From SHVO01 sp050246995 (GTDB lineage Bacteria; Pseudomonadota; Alphaproteobacteria; Rhodospirillales; Rhodospirillaceae): a DNA stretch of 64,000 nucleotides. A program made the position numbers and the translations under genes. The DNA lies in assembly GCA_050246995.1 (NCBI GenBank), contig JBFWVA010000002.1, positions 310,001 to 374,000 of the forward strand, given 5' to 3'. Below, one piece after another: positions 43,961 through 53,005 of the stretch; positions within the stretch are counted from its first letter, which is position 1; each line of letters starts with the position of its first letter. The notes beneath the pieces are model-generated. The model was not told the DNA's origin and made no database searches. It saw only the letters and a list, made by a program, of their open reading frames with translations.

Positions 43961-45063
43961 GGCTGAGTCCTTCCGATAAGTTCGGCGCATACGGCGGCGA
44001 GGTCCTCGACCGGCGCAACCTTTGAACAGAGGCCCGCGCGGGCAACGGCGCCCGGCATGCCCCACACAACACTGCTGGCTTCGTCCTGCGCGATGACGGT
44101 CCCGCCGGCGCCTGTAACGCGGCGGCATCCTTCGAGACCGTCGGACCCCATGCCAGTGAGGACCACCGCGAGGGTCGCCGCACCGTAGTGCGCGACGACG
44201 CTGCGCAGCATCGGATCGGCCGCGGGGCGGCAGTAATTTTCCTTCGCTTCCTTGTCGAGCCGAATGACCGGCTTTCCATGGAGGGGCGCCACACGCATGT
44301 GGAAATCGCCCGGCGCGAGGAGAATGGTCCCCGGCGCAACGGGGTCGCCGTCACGCGCTTCGAACACCGGACGGTTGATGTCGCGCATCAGGTGGTCGGC
44401 CAACAGACCGGTAAAGGTTGGAGGCATGTGCTGGGTGATGAGCACGGGGATTTCGAGGTGGCGCGGCAGCGCACCGAGGAATGAATGCAGCGCCTTCGGT
44501 CCGCCGGTGGACGATGCGATGGTGAGGATCTTCGGGCGAACCGCGCCCATGGCGCGCAGGCGGATCGGCGCGTTCTGGTCGGCGGGGATCGCTTGCGCAA
44601 GGCGCAGGCGCTTGGCGCCGAGGGCGAAGATCTTGCGGATCAGCTCTTCCTTGAAATCGGCGGCGCCAATCAGTTCAGAGGAGCTGGGCTTGGGAATATA
44701 GTCCGACGCGCCGAGCTTGAGCGCCTTGATGCTGATGTCGGCATTCCGCGTCGTCAGCGTCGAAGCCATGATGATGCGCACCTTGCGGTCCGCTTCCAGG
44801 ATCTTGGGGAGCGCGGTGATGCCGTCCATGACGGGCATTTCGATGTCGAGCACGACGATATCGACGCCGCCTTCCTTGACCCTCGCCACCGCTTTGGCGC
44901 CGTCGCTGACGGTGCCGACCACGTCGACCTCGGGAACGGCTTTCAAGAGCCGCGCGATGACGCCGCGGATAACGAGCGAGTCGTCGACGATCAGCACACG
45001 GATCTTACCGTCGCTGTTTGCGTCTCCGGCCGGCTTCGGCAAAGGGTTGAGGCCGAGGCTCAT
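43957..45063 (-). CDS. cheB: Chemotaxis response regulator / protein-glutamate methylesterase CheB
   Basis: Removes methyl groups from receptors when phosphorylated by CheA. 368 residues. Receiver domain with Asp73 (VVLDIEMPVMDG) and the KP lysine; a linker of about 50 residues; catalytic domain with the serine in IASSTGGPKAL, histidine in ITQHMPPTFTGLLA and aspartate in TGMGSDGLEG. Its ATG directly follows the cheY stop codon. Confidence 0.96.
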   Translation of the reverse strand: MSLGLNPLPKPAGDANSDGKIRVLIVDDSLVIRGVIARLLKAVPEVDVVGTVSDGAKAVARVKEGGVDIVVLDIEMPVMDGITALPKILEADRKVRIIMASTLTTRNADISIKALKLGASDYIPKPSSSELIGAADFKEELIRKIFALGAKRLRLAQAIPADQNAPIRLRAMGAVRPKILTIASSTGGPKALHSFLGALPRHLEIPVLITQHMPPTFTGLLADHLMRDINRPVFEARDGDPVAPGTILLAPGDFHMRVAPLHGKPVIRLDKEAKENYCRPAADPMLRSVVAHYGAATLAVVLTGMGSDGLEGCRRVTGAGGTVIAQDEASSVVWGMPGAVARAGLCSKVAPVEDLAAVCAELIGRTQP

Positions 45064-45444
45064 CTACGCGGCCTCCGAAACCGCAAAGCCGATCATGTCG
45101 AGCTTCGTGTTCAGAATCTCGTCGTCGAAGGGCTTCATGATGTATTCGTCCGCGCCCGCTTCCAACGCGGTGGCGATACGGTCCATGTCGCTTTCCGAGG
45201 TGCAGAAAATCACCTTCGGGAAATCGCCGTTCGGCAGCGCGCGCAGGGCCTTCAGGAATTCGACCCCGTCCATGACCGGCATGTTCCAGTCCAGGACAAT
45301 GGCGTCGGGCATGGTCTTGATGCAGATGTCGAGCGCCACCTGGCCGTTCTCGGCCTGGAGGGTCGCGAATCCGCGCTGATGGAGGGAGCGGCACACGATG
45401 GTGCGAAGGGTGCGAGAGTCGTCGACAACGAGGAACTTGTGCAT
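45064..45444 (-). CDS. cheY: Chemotaxis response regulator CheY
   Basis: Single-domain receiver, 126 residues. Acidic pocket VVDDS (7-10), phospho-acceptor Asp52 in VLDWNMPVMDG, the Thr/Ser switch in FCTSES and the lysine in IMKPFDD. No output domain, so it should act on the flagellar motor or as a phosphate sink. A FliA-type promoter lies 133 bp upstream. cheB and cheR follow without a gap. Confidence 0.93.
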   Translation of the reverse strand: MHKFLVVDDSRTLRTIVCRSLHQRGFATLQAENGQVALDICIKTMPDAIVLDWNMPVMDGVEFLKALRALPNGDFPKVIFCTSESDMDRIATALEAGADEYIMKPFDDEILNTKLDMIGFAVSEAA

Positions 45445-45576
45445 TTTCTGGTTTCCTAGAGTGCCTTGGGAGGCGCCATTTGGGCGCCCGCGGGGCCGGT
45501 TGTTGTCCTGGTCCTGTTATGAGCTTTCCGACCGGGGTTTTCGAACGTGCAGGGGTGTTAGAGGCCGGTTCTGGGG

Positions 45577-45603
45577 TATCGGCGGCCTCATACGAAAGGT
45601 TTA
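45577..45603 (-). promoter_or_regulatory. Candidate FliA (sigma-28) promoter for cheY-cheB-cheR
   Basis: On the - strand TAAA (45603-45600) is followed 16 bases later by GCCGATA (45583-45577), very close to the TAAA-N15-GCCGATAA consensus. The TAAA overlaps the stop codon of the upstream GGDEF-EAL gene. This would give cheY a 130-nt leader and couple it to late flagellar expression. Confidence 0.6.
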
Positions 45604-47643
45604 GGCCGCCTGGGAAACGGCGCTCCTGGCGAGGGCCAAAAAGTCCTCGTTTTTCACAGGGCGGCTGAAGAGATAGCCCTGCATGAGGTCGCAGCCGCTT
45701 TCCTGGAGGAGGTCGACATGGTCGTTGGTTTCGACCCCCTCGCCGACCGTGCGCATCCCCAGGCTTTTCGCCATCTGGATAATGGCCGCCGTGAGCGCCG
45801 CCCCAGAAGTGCCGCGCTCGGTCTTGCGGACGAAGGACTGGTCGAGCTTCAGGATGTCGAACTTGAAGCGCTGAAGGTAGCTGAGGGCCGAATATCCCGT
45901 GCCGAAGTCGTCGAGCGCGAGAATGATCCCCATTTCGCGGAGCGCATCGATGATGCGGCGGCAAGTGTCGACATCGCTGGCCAGCGAGCTTTCCGTGATC
46001 TCGATCTTTAGAAGCTCGGGCGACAGTCCGGTGCGGACAAGAGTATCGGCGACGATCTGATGGAAACCCGGCGCAAGCAGCTGTTTGGGTGAAATGTTCA
46101 CCGCGACCGACAACGGGCGGGAGGCGCCGCGATTCCAGGCCGCGGCGTCACGGCAGGCCTGTTCCAACGCCCATACGCCGATCGGCACGATAAGGCCGGT
46201 TTCTTCCGCGACCGGGATAAAGTGGTTCGGACCGACGAAGCCGAGTTCCTGGCTGTTCCAGCGGATGAGGGCTTCGGCGCCCACGATCTCGCGCGTGGAG
46301 GCTTCGACCAGCGGCTGGTAGTGAAGAATGAATTCGCGGCGTTGCAGCGCTTTACGCAACAGGCCGCTGATCTGGGCCGAGCGGTGAACGCTGGCGCGGA
46401 TCTCGTTGTCGAATTTGCTGTAGGTCAGCCCGGAGCGCTTGGCGGCATAGAGTGCGAGGTCGGCGCTGCGCAGGAGTTGTTCGGGACCGTCCGCGTCGCC
46501 CGGGTAGGCGGCGCTGCCGATATTGACGCCGACAAAGAGCTCATGTCCTTCGATCAGGAACGGCGCCTCGAATGCTTCGACGATGGCCGCGACCACCCAG
46601 TCGACATCGCGCGAGTTTTCATGCTGGCCCAGAACCAGGCCGAATTCATCGCCGGACAGGCGCATCAAGGTGTCGCCGTCGTCCGTGCATCCACGCAGGC
46701 GCCAGGCGGCTTCGATCAGAAGCTGATCGCCGACGTCATGTCCAAGGGTGTCGTTAATTGTCTTGAAATGCTCGATATCGACGATGACAAAGCCGACCCG
46801 TCCGCCGATATGCTGCGCCCAGGTGACCGCTTCGTTGAGGCGCGCGCGCCCGTTGCGGCGATTGGGTAGTTCGGTCAACTCGTCATAGTTGGCCATCTGG
46901 TCGAGTTCAGATTCGAGCTTCTTGCGCGCGGTGATGTCGAGGCCGGACGCGCCGAGGCCGACGATGCAGTTGTCACGGTCGAAGATCGGAAACTTTGTGG
47001 TGAGGAAGGTATGCAGGCCGTCCTCGAGCAGAATCTGATGCTCGACGTCACGCGCTTCCTCGGTCCGCAGGACAAGATTGTCGTCCCGCGACAGCTGCGC
47101 CGCGATTTTCGGCGGCAAGCACTCGGAGGGGGTGCGGCCGATGGGATCGAGAGTCCAGTTCGCGAGAAGTTCGCGCGCCGCTTCGTTCAAGCGGATGTAG
47201 CGGCCTTCGATATCCTTGACGATGAGGAAGTTGGGATAGGCGTTGAACGCGCTTTCGAGGGTGGTTTCCGAGCGGCTGTGCAGCTCGTTCATACGCAGGA
47301 GCGCGGTGATGTCGATCACGCAGCAGCGGTGCCCGACCAGCGCGCCGCCCTCATGAAGCGGCGTCGAGGACAGGTCATAGCAGCGCCGGCCGTGAAATTC
47401 GGTGTTCAGGGCGTAGCGGAATGACTTGACCTCGTCGCCAGCTGCGAGCTTCGCGGCGAGTTGCCCGCGCCGGGTGTTATGGACGTTGATCGCGTCCAAG
47501 AGATCGACGCCAAGCGGCAGCTCGTTCTCGAACGGCGAGCGGGGACCACCGGGGACGGATTCCGTGATCCCGATGATCCGCAGCTCGCGGTCGAGCTCGA
47601 GCAGCCAGCATGCCGGGGTCTCAAGCGTTGTGGTGTGTTCCAT
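45601..47643 (-). CDS. PAS-GGDEF-EAL cyclic-di-GMP signalling protein
   Basis: 680 residues, soluble. A PAS-like region (1-115), a second PAS (about 130-240), a GGDEF domain (245-410) and an EAL domain (425-675). The GGDEF site reads SGDEF (330-334): its first Gly is Ser, so cyclase activity may be weak. The EAL domain looks intact: EAL (457-459), a later E in ITESS, DDFGTGYSAL, and EGVE. Net c-di-GMP hydrolysis, which favours swimming, is the likely output. It sits between cheW and cheY in the same direction, an unusual place that suggests direct coupling to chemotaxis. Confidence 0.92.
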   Translation of the reverse strand: MEHTTTLETPACWLLELDRELRIIGITESVPGGPRSPFENELPLGVDLLDAINVHNTRRGQLAAKLAAGDEVKSFRYALNTEFHGRRCYDLSSTPLHEGGALVGHRCCVIDITALLRMNELHSRSETTLESAFNAYPNFLIVKDIEGRYIRLNEAARELLANWTLDPIGRTPSECLPPKIAAQLSRDDNLVLRTEEARDVEHQILLEDGLHTFLTTKFPIFDRDNCIVGLGASGLDITARKKLESELDQMANYDELTELPNRRNGRARLNEAVTWAQHIGGRVGFVIVDIEHFKTINDTLGHDVGDQLLIEAAWRLRGCTDDGDTLMRLSGDEFGLVLGQHENSRDVDWVVAAIVEAFEAPFLIEGHELFVGVNIGSAAYPGDADGPEQLLRSADLALYAAKRSGLTYSKFDNEIRASVHRSAQISGLLRKALQRREFILHYQPLVEASTREIVGAEALIRWNSQELGFVGPNHFIPVAEETGLIVPIGVWALEQACRDAAAWNRGASRPLSVAVNISPKQLLAPGFHQIVADTLVRTGLSPELLKIEITESSLASDVDTCRRIIDALREMGIILALDDFGTGYSALSYLQRFKFDILKLDQSFVRKTERGTSGAALTAAIIQMAKSLGMRTVGEGVETNDHVDLLQESGCDLMQGYLFSRPVKNEDFLALARSAVSQAA

Positions 47644-47702
47644 GACCTACCCCAAACCTTCTTATTCTTCTTGGCTTGTCCGAATCGCTTCAGCTTTTTC
47701 CG

Positions 47703-48185
47703 TTAGACTTTCGCGCGGCGGATATCGAGGACGGCATCAATATCCAGAAGCACGACGAGGTCCTTTTCCTTCTTGAACACGCCGCGCGACAACCCCGCCC
47801 AGCGTTGATCCATCGACGCCGGATTGGTCTCGATCTCGGACGATTCGATGCCGATGACGTCGCCGACGCCGTTGACGATGAAGCAGTAGGCCTCATTGCC
47901 GCGTTCGATGACGATGGACATGCGCTGACCCGCGCCGGCCGTGCTGGGAAGGTCCAGACGGCTGGCGAGATCGATCGCGGTGACCACGTGCCCCCGCAGA
48001 TTGATGAGGCCCGCGACTTCGCGCTGCGCCAGCGGCACGGCGGTCAGAGAGGCAAGACGGAGCACATCGCGGACGAGGACGGCGCGGACGGCAAAGACGG
48101 CGCCGGCGACATGGAACGTGAGGTAATCGACGCGACCTTCGGTCGCATTGTTCCGTTCAGTGCGCAGCGGGGCGATGGCGTTCAT
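47703..48185 (-). CDS. cheW: Chemotaxis coupling protein CheW
   Basis: Links receptors to CheA. 160 residues, SH3-like CheW fold: YLTFHVAGAVFAVRAVLVRDVLR, then LINLRGHVVTAIDLASRL, the CheW-typical GLINLRG core. An N-terminal extension of about 18 residues precedes the domain. ATG overlaps the cheA stop (ATGA), so CheA and CheW are made together. Confidence 0.93.
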   Translation of the reverse strand: MNAIAPLRTERNNATEGRVDYLTFHVAGAVFAVRAVLVRDVLRLASLTAVPLAQREVAGLINLRGHVVTAIDLASRLDLPSTAGAGQRMSIVIERGNEAYCFIVNGVGDVIGIESSEIETNPASMDQRWAGLSRGVFKKEKDLVVLLDIDAVLDIRRAKV

Positions 48186-50506
48186 GCCGCTTCTCCATAG
48201 ACAAGAGTTGGTTGGAAGGATGAGCTTTCATTAGCGGCCTTGCCGCCGATGATGGTTTCGTTGGTCGGCGTGACAAAATAAGCCGGTTCGATGTAGTCCA
48301 CCGCCTTACCGCCGACGATCTGGCTGCCGCGCAGCGCCGGATTGGCGGACGGACGTTCGATACGGACTTCGTCGGCCTTGATGTCTTCGATCTTCTCGAT
48401 CGCAAGACCAACCCACTGATCGCCCGTGATGAACACGAGGACCGGCTGGTGGCCTTCGCGGCGGATGCCCGCGACACCGTCGAGCGAACGGAGCGTCAGC
48501 ATGCGGTCGCGGTATTGGATGACCGGCTGACCCTGGACCCATTCAACCTGATCCATCGCGAAGTTTTCGATGCGATGGACTTCGGAGAGCGGCACGGCCT
48601 TCACGCCGTCGCTCTTGGTGCGGAACAGGAGGATATTCTGGATGGAACCGCCGCCGGCGCTGGTGACCGCGTCTTCTTCGCTCGTGGTCTGCGCGTCGGC
48701 ATGCAAGCAACCGGCAAGGGCGTTGACGTCGAGGATGAGCACCACGGCTCCGTCGCCGAGGATGGTGTTGCCGGAGTAGAAACCGGCGCCCTTGGTCATT
48801 TCATTGAGCGGCTTCACGACGATTTCCTCGGCATCGGCGATGCGGTCGACGACCACGCCGAAGATCTGGTTGCCGGAGCGGCACACGATGACGTTGGCGC
48901 CGGCGTTGACGTCGTTTAGCGCGAGCGCGGAGCGCAAGCGGACCAGAGGCAGCAGGCGGTTGCGCAGGCGTAGTACCGGCGCCCCCGCCAGCTCCTCGAT
49001 CTTCGGCCCTGTCGTCGTGTTGGCGCGGACGACTTCCCTGACCGCAATCTGCGGCACGGCGAATCGCTGACCCGCGGACTCGACGATCAAGGCCGAAACG
49101 ATGGCAAGCGTGAGAGGGATCTTGATGGTGAAGGTCGAACCCTGACCCTCGGTGGACACGAAAGCGACCGTGCCGCCGATCTTCTCGATGTTCGAACGCA
49201 CCACGTCCATGCCGACGCCGCGGCCCGAGACGTTGGTGATCTTCTCGGCGGTCGAGAACCCGGCCCGCATGATGAACTGATGGATCTGGTTGGGTTCCAT
49301 CGCGTCCAGTTCGGCCGCGGTGGCGAGACCCTTCTCAAGCACCTTCTGCTTGATGCGGGCGGTGTTGAGACCGCGGCCGTTATCCGCGATCGTGATCATG
49401 ATATGGCCGCCCTCATGATGGGCGGACAGGCGAATGGTGCCGACGTCGCTCTTACCCGACGAAGTGCGTTCCGCCGGGCCTTCGAGGCCGTGGTCGGCGG
49501 AATTGCGCACCATGTGCGTCAAGGGATCGCGGATCATCTCGAGGACCTGACGGTCCAGCTCGGTTTCTTCGCCGTGCATTTCGAGGTTGATCTTCTTGCC
49601 GAGTTCGTTGGCAAGATCGCGCACGATGCGCGGCAGCTTGTTCCAGGCGTGACCGATGGCCTGCATGCGCGTCTTCATGACGCTTTCCTGCAGATCGGTA
49701 GTGACGCGGTTGAGGCGCTGGATCGGGCCCTTGAACGGGGTGTCGGCATGGCTGCGGCTGATTTGCTGCAGCTGATTGCGCGTCAGCACCATTTCGCTGA
49801 CGAGGGTCATGAGGTTCTCAAGCACGTCTACGGACACGCGAATACTTTGCGCGCCAGCCTTTTCTTCGCCGCGCTCGACCGGCGCAGCGGCCACCGGCTT
49901 GGCGGCGGCAACAGCCTTCACGACCGGCTCGACCTTCGCTTCTACAGCTTCGATTTCGACTTTCGATTCGAGGGCCGCGGGGCCTTCAGCGGCGGCGCAC
50001 TCATCGAGAAGGTCTTGCGCCACCGGAAAACCGCCGGACATCACCGGCGAAGATTTCGCCGACTCGACCGGAGCGGCCTGAACGGGCGCCGGGGCGACCA
50101 CGGGAGCGGCGGCCGCAGGAGCGGGCGCCTTGCCGTCGGCCATGGCGCGCAATTCATTGATGAGGGCGCTGTCTTCGCCTTCCGGCTCGGCGCCGGTCTG
50201 TTCGAGGGCCTGGACCATTTCACGGATGCGATCGAGGCAGCGCAGAATGAGGGTCACGGCTTCCTGCGAGACGACGAGCGCGCCGTCGCGGAATTTGCCG
50301 AGCACATCTTCACCGGCGTGCGCGACCTTCTCAAGACGCGGCAGGCCAAGGAACCCGCAGGTGCCTTTGATCGTATGCATAACGCGGAAGATGCGGCTCA
50401 ACGTATCGGCGTCGTTGGGCTGCTGTTCGAATTTGACCATTTCCTGATCGAGGAGCGCGAGGCTCTCGTTGGTCTCGGTCACGAATTCCTGAATGATGTC
50501 GTCCAT
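48182..50506 (-). CDS. cheA: Chemotaxis histidine kinase CheA
   Basis: 774 residues. P1 (HPt) domain with phospho-acceptor His44 in RVMHTIKGTCGFLG; an Ala/Pro-rich linker with acidic patches (residues about 125-215); dimerisation helices; ATPase domain with DPLTHMVRNSADHGLE and RGVGMDVV; then two CheW-like regions at the C-terminus. The P2 CheY-binding domain is not evident and seems replaced by the linker. The ATG at 50506 has a strong AAGGAGGG; the upstream extension is not coding-like. A CTCATACTTTTG variant of the cluster motif lies about 130 bp upstream. Confidence 0.95.
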   Translation of the reverse strand: MDDIIQEFVTETNESLALLDQEMVKFEQQPNDADTLSRIFRVMHTIKGTCGFLGLPRLEKVAHAGEDVLGKFRDGALVVSQEAVTLILRCLDRIREMVQALEQTGAEPEGEDSALINELRAMADGKAPAPAAAAPVVAPAPVQAAPVESAKSSPVMSGGFPVAQDLLDECAAAEGPAALESKVEIEAVEAKVEPVVKAVAAAKPVAAAPVERGEEKAGAQSIRVSVDVLENLMTLVSEMVLTRNQLQQISRSHADTPFKGPIQRLNRVTTDLQESVMKTRMQAIGHAWNKLPRIVRDLANELGKKINLEMHGEETELDRQVLEMIRDPLTHMVRNSADHGLEGPAERTSSGKSDVGTIRLSAHHEGGHIMITIADNGRGLNTARIKQKVLEKGLATAAELDAMEPNQIHQFIMRAGFSTAEKITNVSGRGVGMDVVRSNIEKIGGTVAFVSTEGQGSTFTIKIPLTLAIVSALIVESAGQRFAVPQIAVREVVRANTTTGPKIEELAGAPVLRLRNRLLPLVRLRSALALNDVNAGANVIVCRSGNQIFGVVVDRIADAEEIVVKPLNEMTKGAGFYSGNTILGDGAVVLILDVNALAGCLHADAQTTSEEDAVTSAGGGSIQNILLFRTKSDGVKAVPLSEVHRIENFAMDQVEWVQGQPVIQYRDRMLTLRSLDGVAGIRREGHQPVLVFITGDQWVGLAIEKIEDIKADEVRIERPSANPALRGSQIVGGKAVDYIEPAYFVTPTNETIIGGKAANESSSFQPTLVYGEAA

Positions 50507-50674
50507 AGGTCCCTCCTTGACGCGGGATAGCGAAATAAATGGGCTCGAGTGAGTGGAGAGTATGAGGCCGCTCGAAATGGCGCACGTGAGCGGGGGTATG
50601 GCGCGCCTGCGAGGATGGGTTAGGCGGCCCTGACCAAAAGTATGAGATGCGAAAAAACAGGGCGCGCCGCGGAC

Positions 50675-50712
50675 AAAAAACACCCCGCGGCGTCGGGGAA
50701 CGCCGCGGGGTG
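50675..50712 (-). terminator. Intrinsic terminator after the 80-residue protein gene
   Basis: Perfect 12-bp stem CACCCCGCGGCG/CGCCGCGGGGTG with an 8-nt loop, followed by TTTTTTG on the - strand. It separates the receptor-side genes from cheA. Confidence 0.92.
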
Positions 50713-50772
50713 CAACATTCTCGGTCACGAGGGGTCGTGAACGAGAAAAAAACCTGGAGGATCTGCCCGGTC

Positions 50773-51015
50773 TCAGGCCGCCACTTGCGGCGGAGCCGAC
50801 GGGCCGCCCTTACGGACGGCGAACAGATGTTTGATCCGGTCGCGGTCTTCCATCTTCTCGAAATAGATGATCATGATTTTCTTGCGCACCGCGCCGGTCT
50901 CGTCGAGGCCGCCAATGGAGATGTGATAGAGCGCCTGACAGTATTGACCGAGGACATTATCCAATTCTTCAAACGAGAGCCGGGTCTTGACCTTGAAACC
51001 GAATTGGTACGCCAT
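50773..51015 (-). CDS. Unknown 80-residue protein of the chemotaxis cluster
   Basis: MAYQFGFKVKTRLSFEELDN opens a small alpha/beta protein with KKIMIIYFEKMEDRDRIKHLF near the end and a Pro/Ala tail. Not recognised. AGGA lies 9 nt before the ATG, and a strong terminator follows. It lies between the first receptor gene and cheA, all in the same direction. Confidence 0.75.
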   Translation of the reverse strand: MAYQFGFKVKTRLSFEELDNVLGQYCQALYHISIGGLDETGAVRKKIMIIYFEKMEDRDRIKHLFAVRKGGPSAPPQVAA

Positions 51016-51048
51016 TTTCTGAGTTCCTAACTTCGTAAAGCCCTTACC

Positions 51049-51076
51049 CGTCCCCTCTCCCGCGGCGCGGGAGAGG
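51049..51076. repeat. CCCTCTCCCGCG palindrome
   Basis: CCCTCTCCCGCG pairs with CGCGGGAGAGGG around a short centre. This form is common as a dispersed intergenic palindrome in proteobacteria. It may also help end receptor-gene transcription, but no T tract follows. Confidence 0.6.
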
Positions 51077-51093
51077 GAGAAGGTGAGACGTGG

Positions 51094-52782
51094 TTACGCC
51101 GCCTCTTTAATGTCGGCGAGGAAGCCGTCGACTTCCTTGCGCAGGCTATCGGACTGGCGACCCAGTTCCTTGGCCGCTTCGAACACTTGCGTGGAGACCT
51201 GGCCCGTTTCGCCGGCGGCTTTCGTGACGCCGGTGATGTTCGAGGAGACTTCCTGCGTGCCCGCGGCGGCCTGTTCGACGTTACGCGCGATTTCAGCCGT
51301 GGCAGCGGTCTGTTCTTCGATCGCCGAGGCGATGGTGGTGGAGATCTGGTCGATCTGGCCGATGGTCTCGAAGATGCTTTCGATCGCACCGACCGAGGAC
51401 TTGGTGGCGCCTTGGATGTCGTTGATCTGGGCAGCGATCTCCTCCGTGGCCTTCGCGGTCTGGTTCGCCAAGTTCTTCACTTCCGAAGCAACCACCGCGA
51501 AACCCTTGCCCGCTTCACCCGCGCGCGCCGCTTCGATGGTGGCGTTGAGGGCGAGCAAGTTGGTCTGTTCGGCGATATCGGTGATGAGCGCGACGACCTT
51601 GCCGATCTTCTGCGCCGAGTCGTCGAGGCCACGCACCATGTCCTTCGCACGATTGGCTTCGTTCACGGCCTTCGCGGACACTTGTGACGACTGGGTCACC
51701 TGGCGGCCGATTTCCTTGATCGAGCTGGTGAGCTCTTCGGTCGCTGCGGCGACGGTTTGCACGTTCGATGCGGCTTGTTCCGAGGCGGCGGCAACGGCCG
51801 ACGACTGGACGTTGGTTTCTTCCGCCACGGCTTGCATGGTGGACGCCGAAGCTTCCATCTGCTTGCTGGCCGAACCGACGCTGCCGAGCGACATACGCAC
51901 GACGTTGTCGAACTGCCGGGTACGCTGGGCAACCTGTTCAGCCCGCAGTTCCTTGGCCTTGCGGGCCGCTTCCTGCGCGGCGGCAAGTTCATCCGCCTTG
52001 ATCATATTGTCCTTGAACACCTGCACAGCGGCCGCCATGGCGCCGATTTCATCTTTACGGCCAGAATACGGAATGGTGACGGTCTTGTTGCCGTCGGCGA
52101 GAACCGACATCACGTTCGTGATATTGCCGATCGGGGCGCTGATGTTCTTGCTCGCGAAGAGCGTAGCCCACACGACAATACCGACGACGAGAGCGATCGC
52201 ACCGGCAATGGCCCACAGCGTGGTATCGTACAGCGAGGCCGCGCGCTCGATCGCCGTTGCGGCACCGCGCTGATTGAGTTTGATCAGATCATCGAGCGCC
52301 TTGTTGGTAGCAGTGTATGCCTCGAAGCTTTTCCCGACGAAGGCGTCAGCAGCAGCCTGATCGTCGTTCGCGCGCGAAGCTTTGATCGTGTCGGAGATCA
52401 AGTCGTAGTAAAGGTCTTCCTGTTTCTTGTATTCGTTAAACAGTTTACGGTCTTCTTCCCAGACGATCGTCTTTTCGTATTCCGCTTCGATTCCATCGAC
52501 GCGGGCGTTGATGTCCTTCAGATTCTGCTCAGTTTTCGCCCACTCCGCTTCGGACCTGTCCATAATGTGACGGGCCTGCTTAATGCGCAGTTCGGCCACT
52601 TCGGCCTTGAGACGTCCGAGGGTTTCAGTGCCCGCCAGCCAAACGCCCGAGATCTCATCGGACTGCGCGTTCAGCTGTTGCGCGGTGTAGGTGGAAATGC
52701 CGGCAAAGGCGGCGAAAAGGAAAAACATCAAGCAGAAGATGCCGAGCAGCTTCCCCTTGATCGTCGATGTAAGTGCGCTCAC
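51094..52782 (-). CDS. Methyl-accepting chemotaxis protein (receptor 1)
   Basis: 562 residues: first membrane helix (about 12-34), a periplasmic four-helix-bundle sensor (about 35-185), second helix, HAMP domain, and a long signalling coiled coil with the hairpin tip in ALITDIAEQTNLLALNATIEAARAGEAGKGFAVVASEVKNLA-type sequence (core quoted in part). The GTG at 52782 has GGAGAG just upstream. It ends in EVDGFLADIKEAA, as do receptors 2 and 3. The 5' leader shares motifs with receptor 2 at identical spacing. The ligand is unknown. Confidence 0.94.
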   Translation of the reverse strand: MSALTSTIKGKLLGIFCLMFFLFAAFAGISTYTAQQLNAQSDEISGVWLAGTETLGRLKAEVAELRIKQARHIMDRSEAEWAKTEQNLKDINARVDGIEAEYEKTIVWEEDRKLFNEYKKQEDLYYDLISDTIKASRANDDQAAADAFVGKSFEAYTATNKALDDLIKLNQRGAATAIERAASLYDTTLWAIAGAIALVVGIVVWATLFASKNISAPIGNITNVMSVLADGNKTVTIPYSGRKDEIGAMAAAVQVFKDNMIKADELAAAQEAARKAKELRAEQVAQRTRQFDNVVRMSLGSVGSASKQMEASASTMQAVAEETNVQSSAVAAASEQAASNVQTVAAATEELTSSIKEIGRQVTQSSQVSAKAVNEANRAKDMVRGLDDSAQKIGKVVALITDIAEQTNLLALNATIEAARAGEAGKGFAVVASEVKNLANQTAKATEEIAAQINDIQGATKSSVGAIESIFETIGQIDQISTTIASAIEEQTAATAEIARNVEQAAAGTQEVSSNITGVTKAAGETGQVSTQVFEAAKELGRQSDSLRKEVDGFLADIKEAA

Positions 52783-53005
52783 GTCACTCTCCTGCGATTG
52801 GATTTGAATTCCGATGCCCCCCATTGAGGCAATCTCACCGTACGGAACTCGTGCCAAGGAGTCAGACGGGGGAACGTTTAAGCGGTCGGCGCAGAAGTTG
52901 TTGGGCGATCAGCCAAAGGTATTAGAGCCGCCGGCCGAGTCCTGCTGTGCCTCCGGGGATTAGAGCATTGAAATAGCCGGCGGAGAGGCTCGGCTCCTGC
53001 CTGCT
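52783..53005 (-). promoter_or_regulatory. Leader region of receptor 1 with shared cluster motifs
   Basis: Holds CTAATACCTTTG (52925-52914) and, nearer the gene, TAAACGTTCCCCC and CTGAC ending 79 nt before the start. The same series occurs before receptor 2 with the same distances. Confidence 0.5.
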
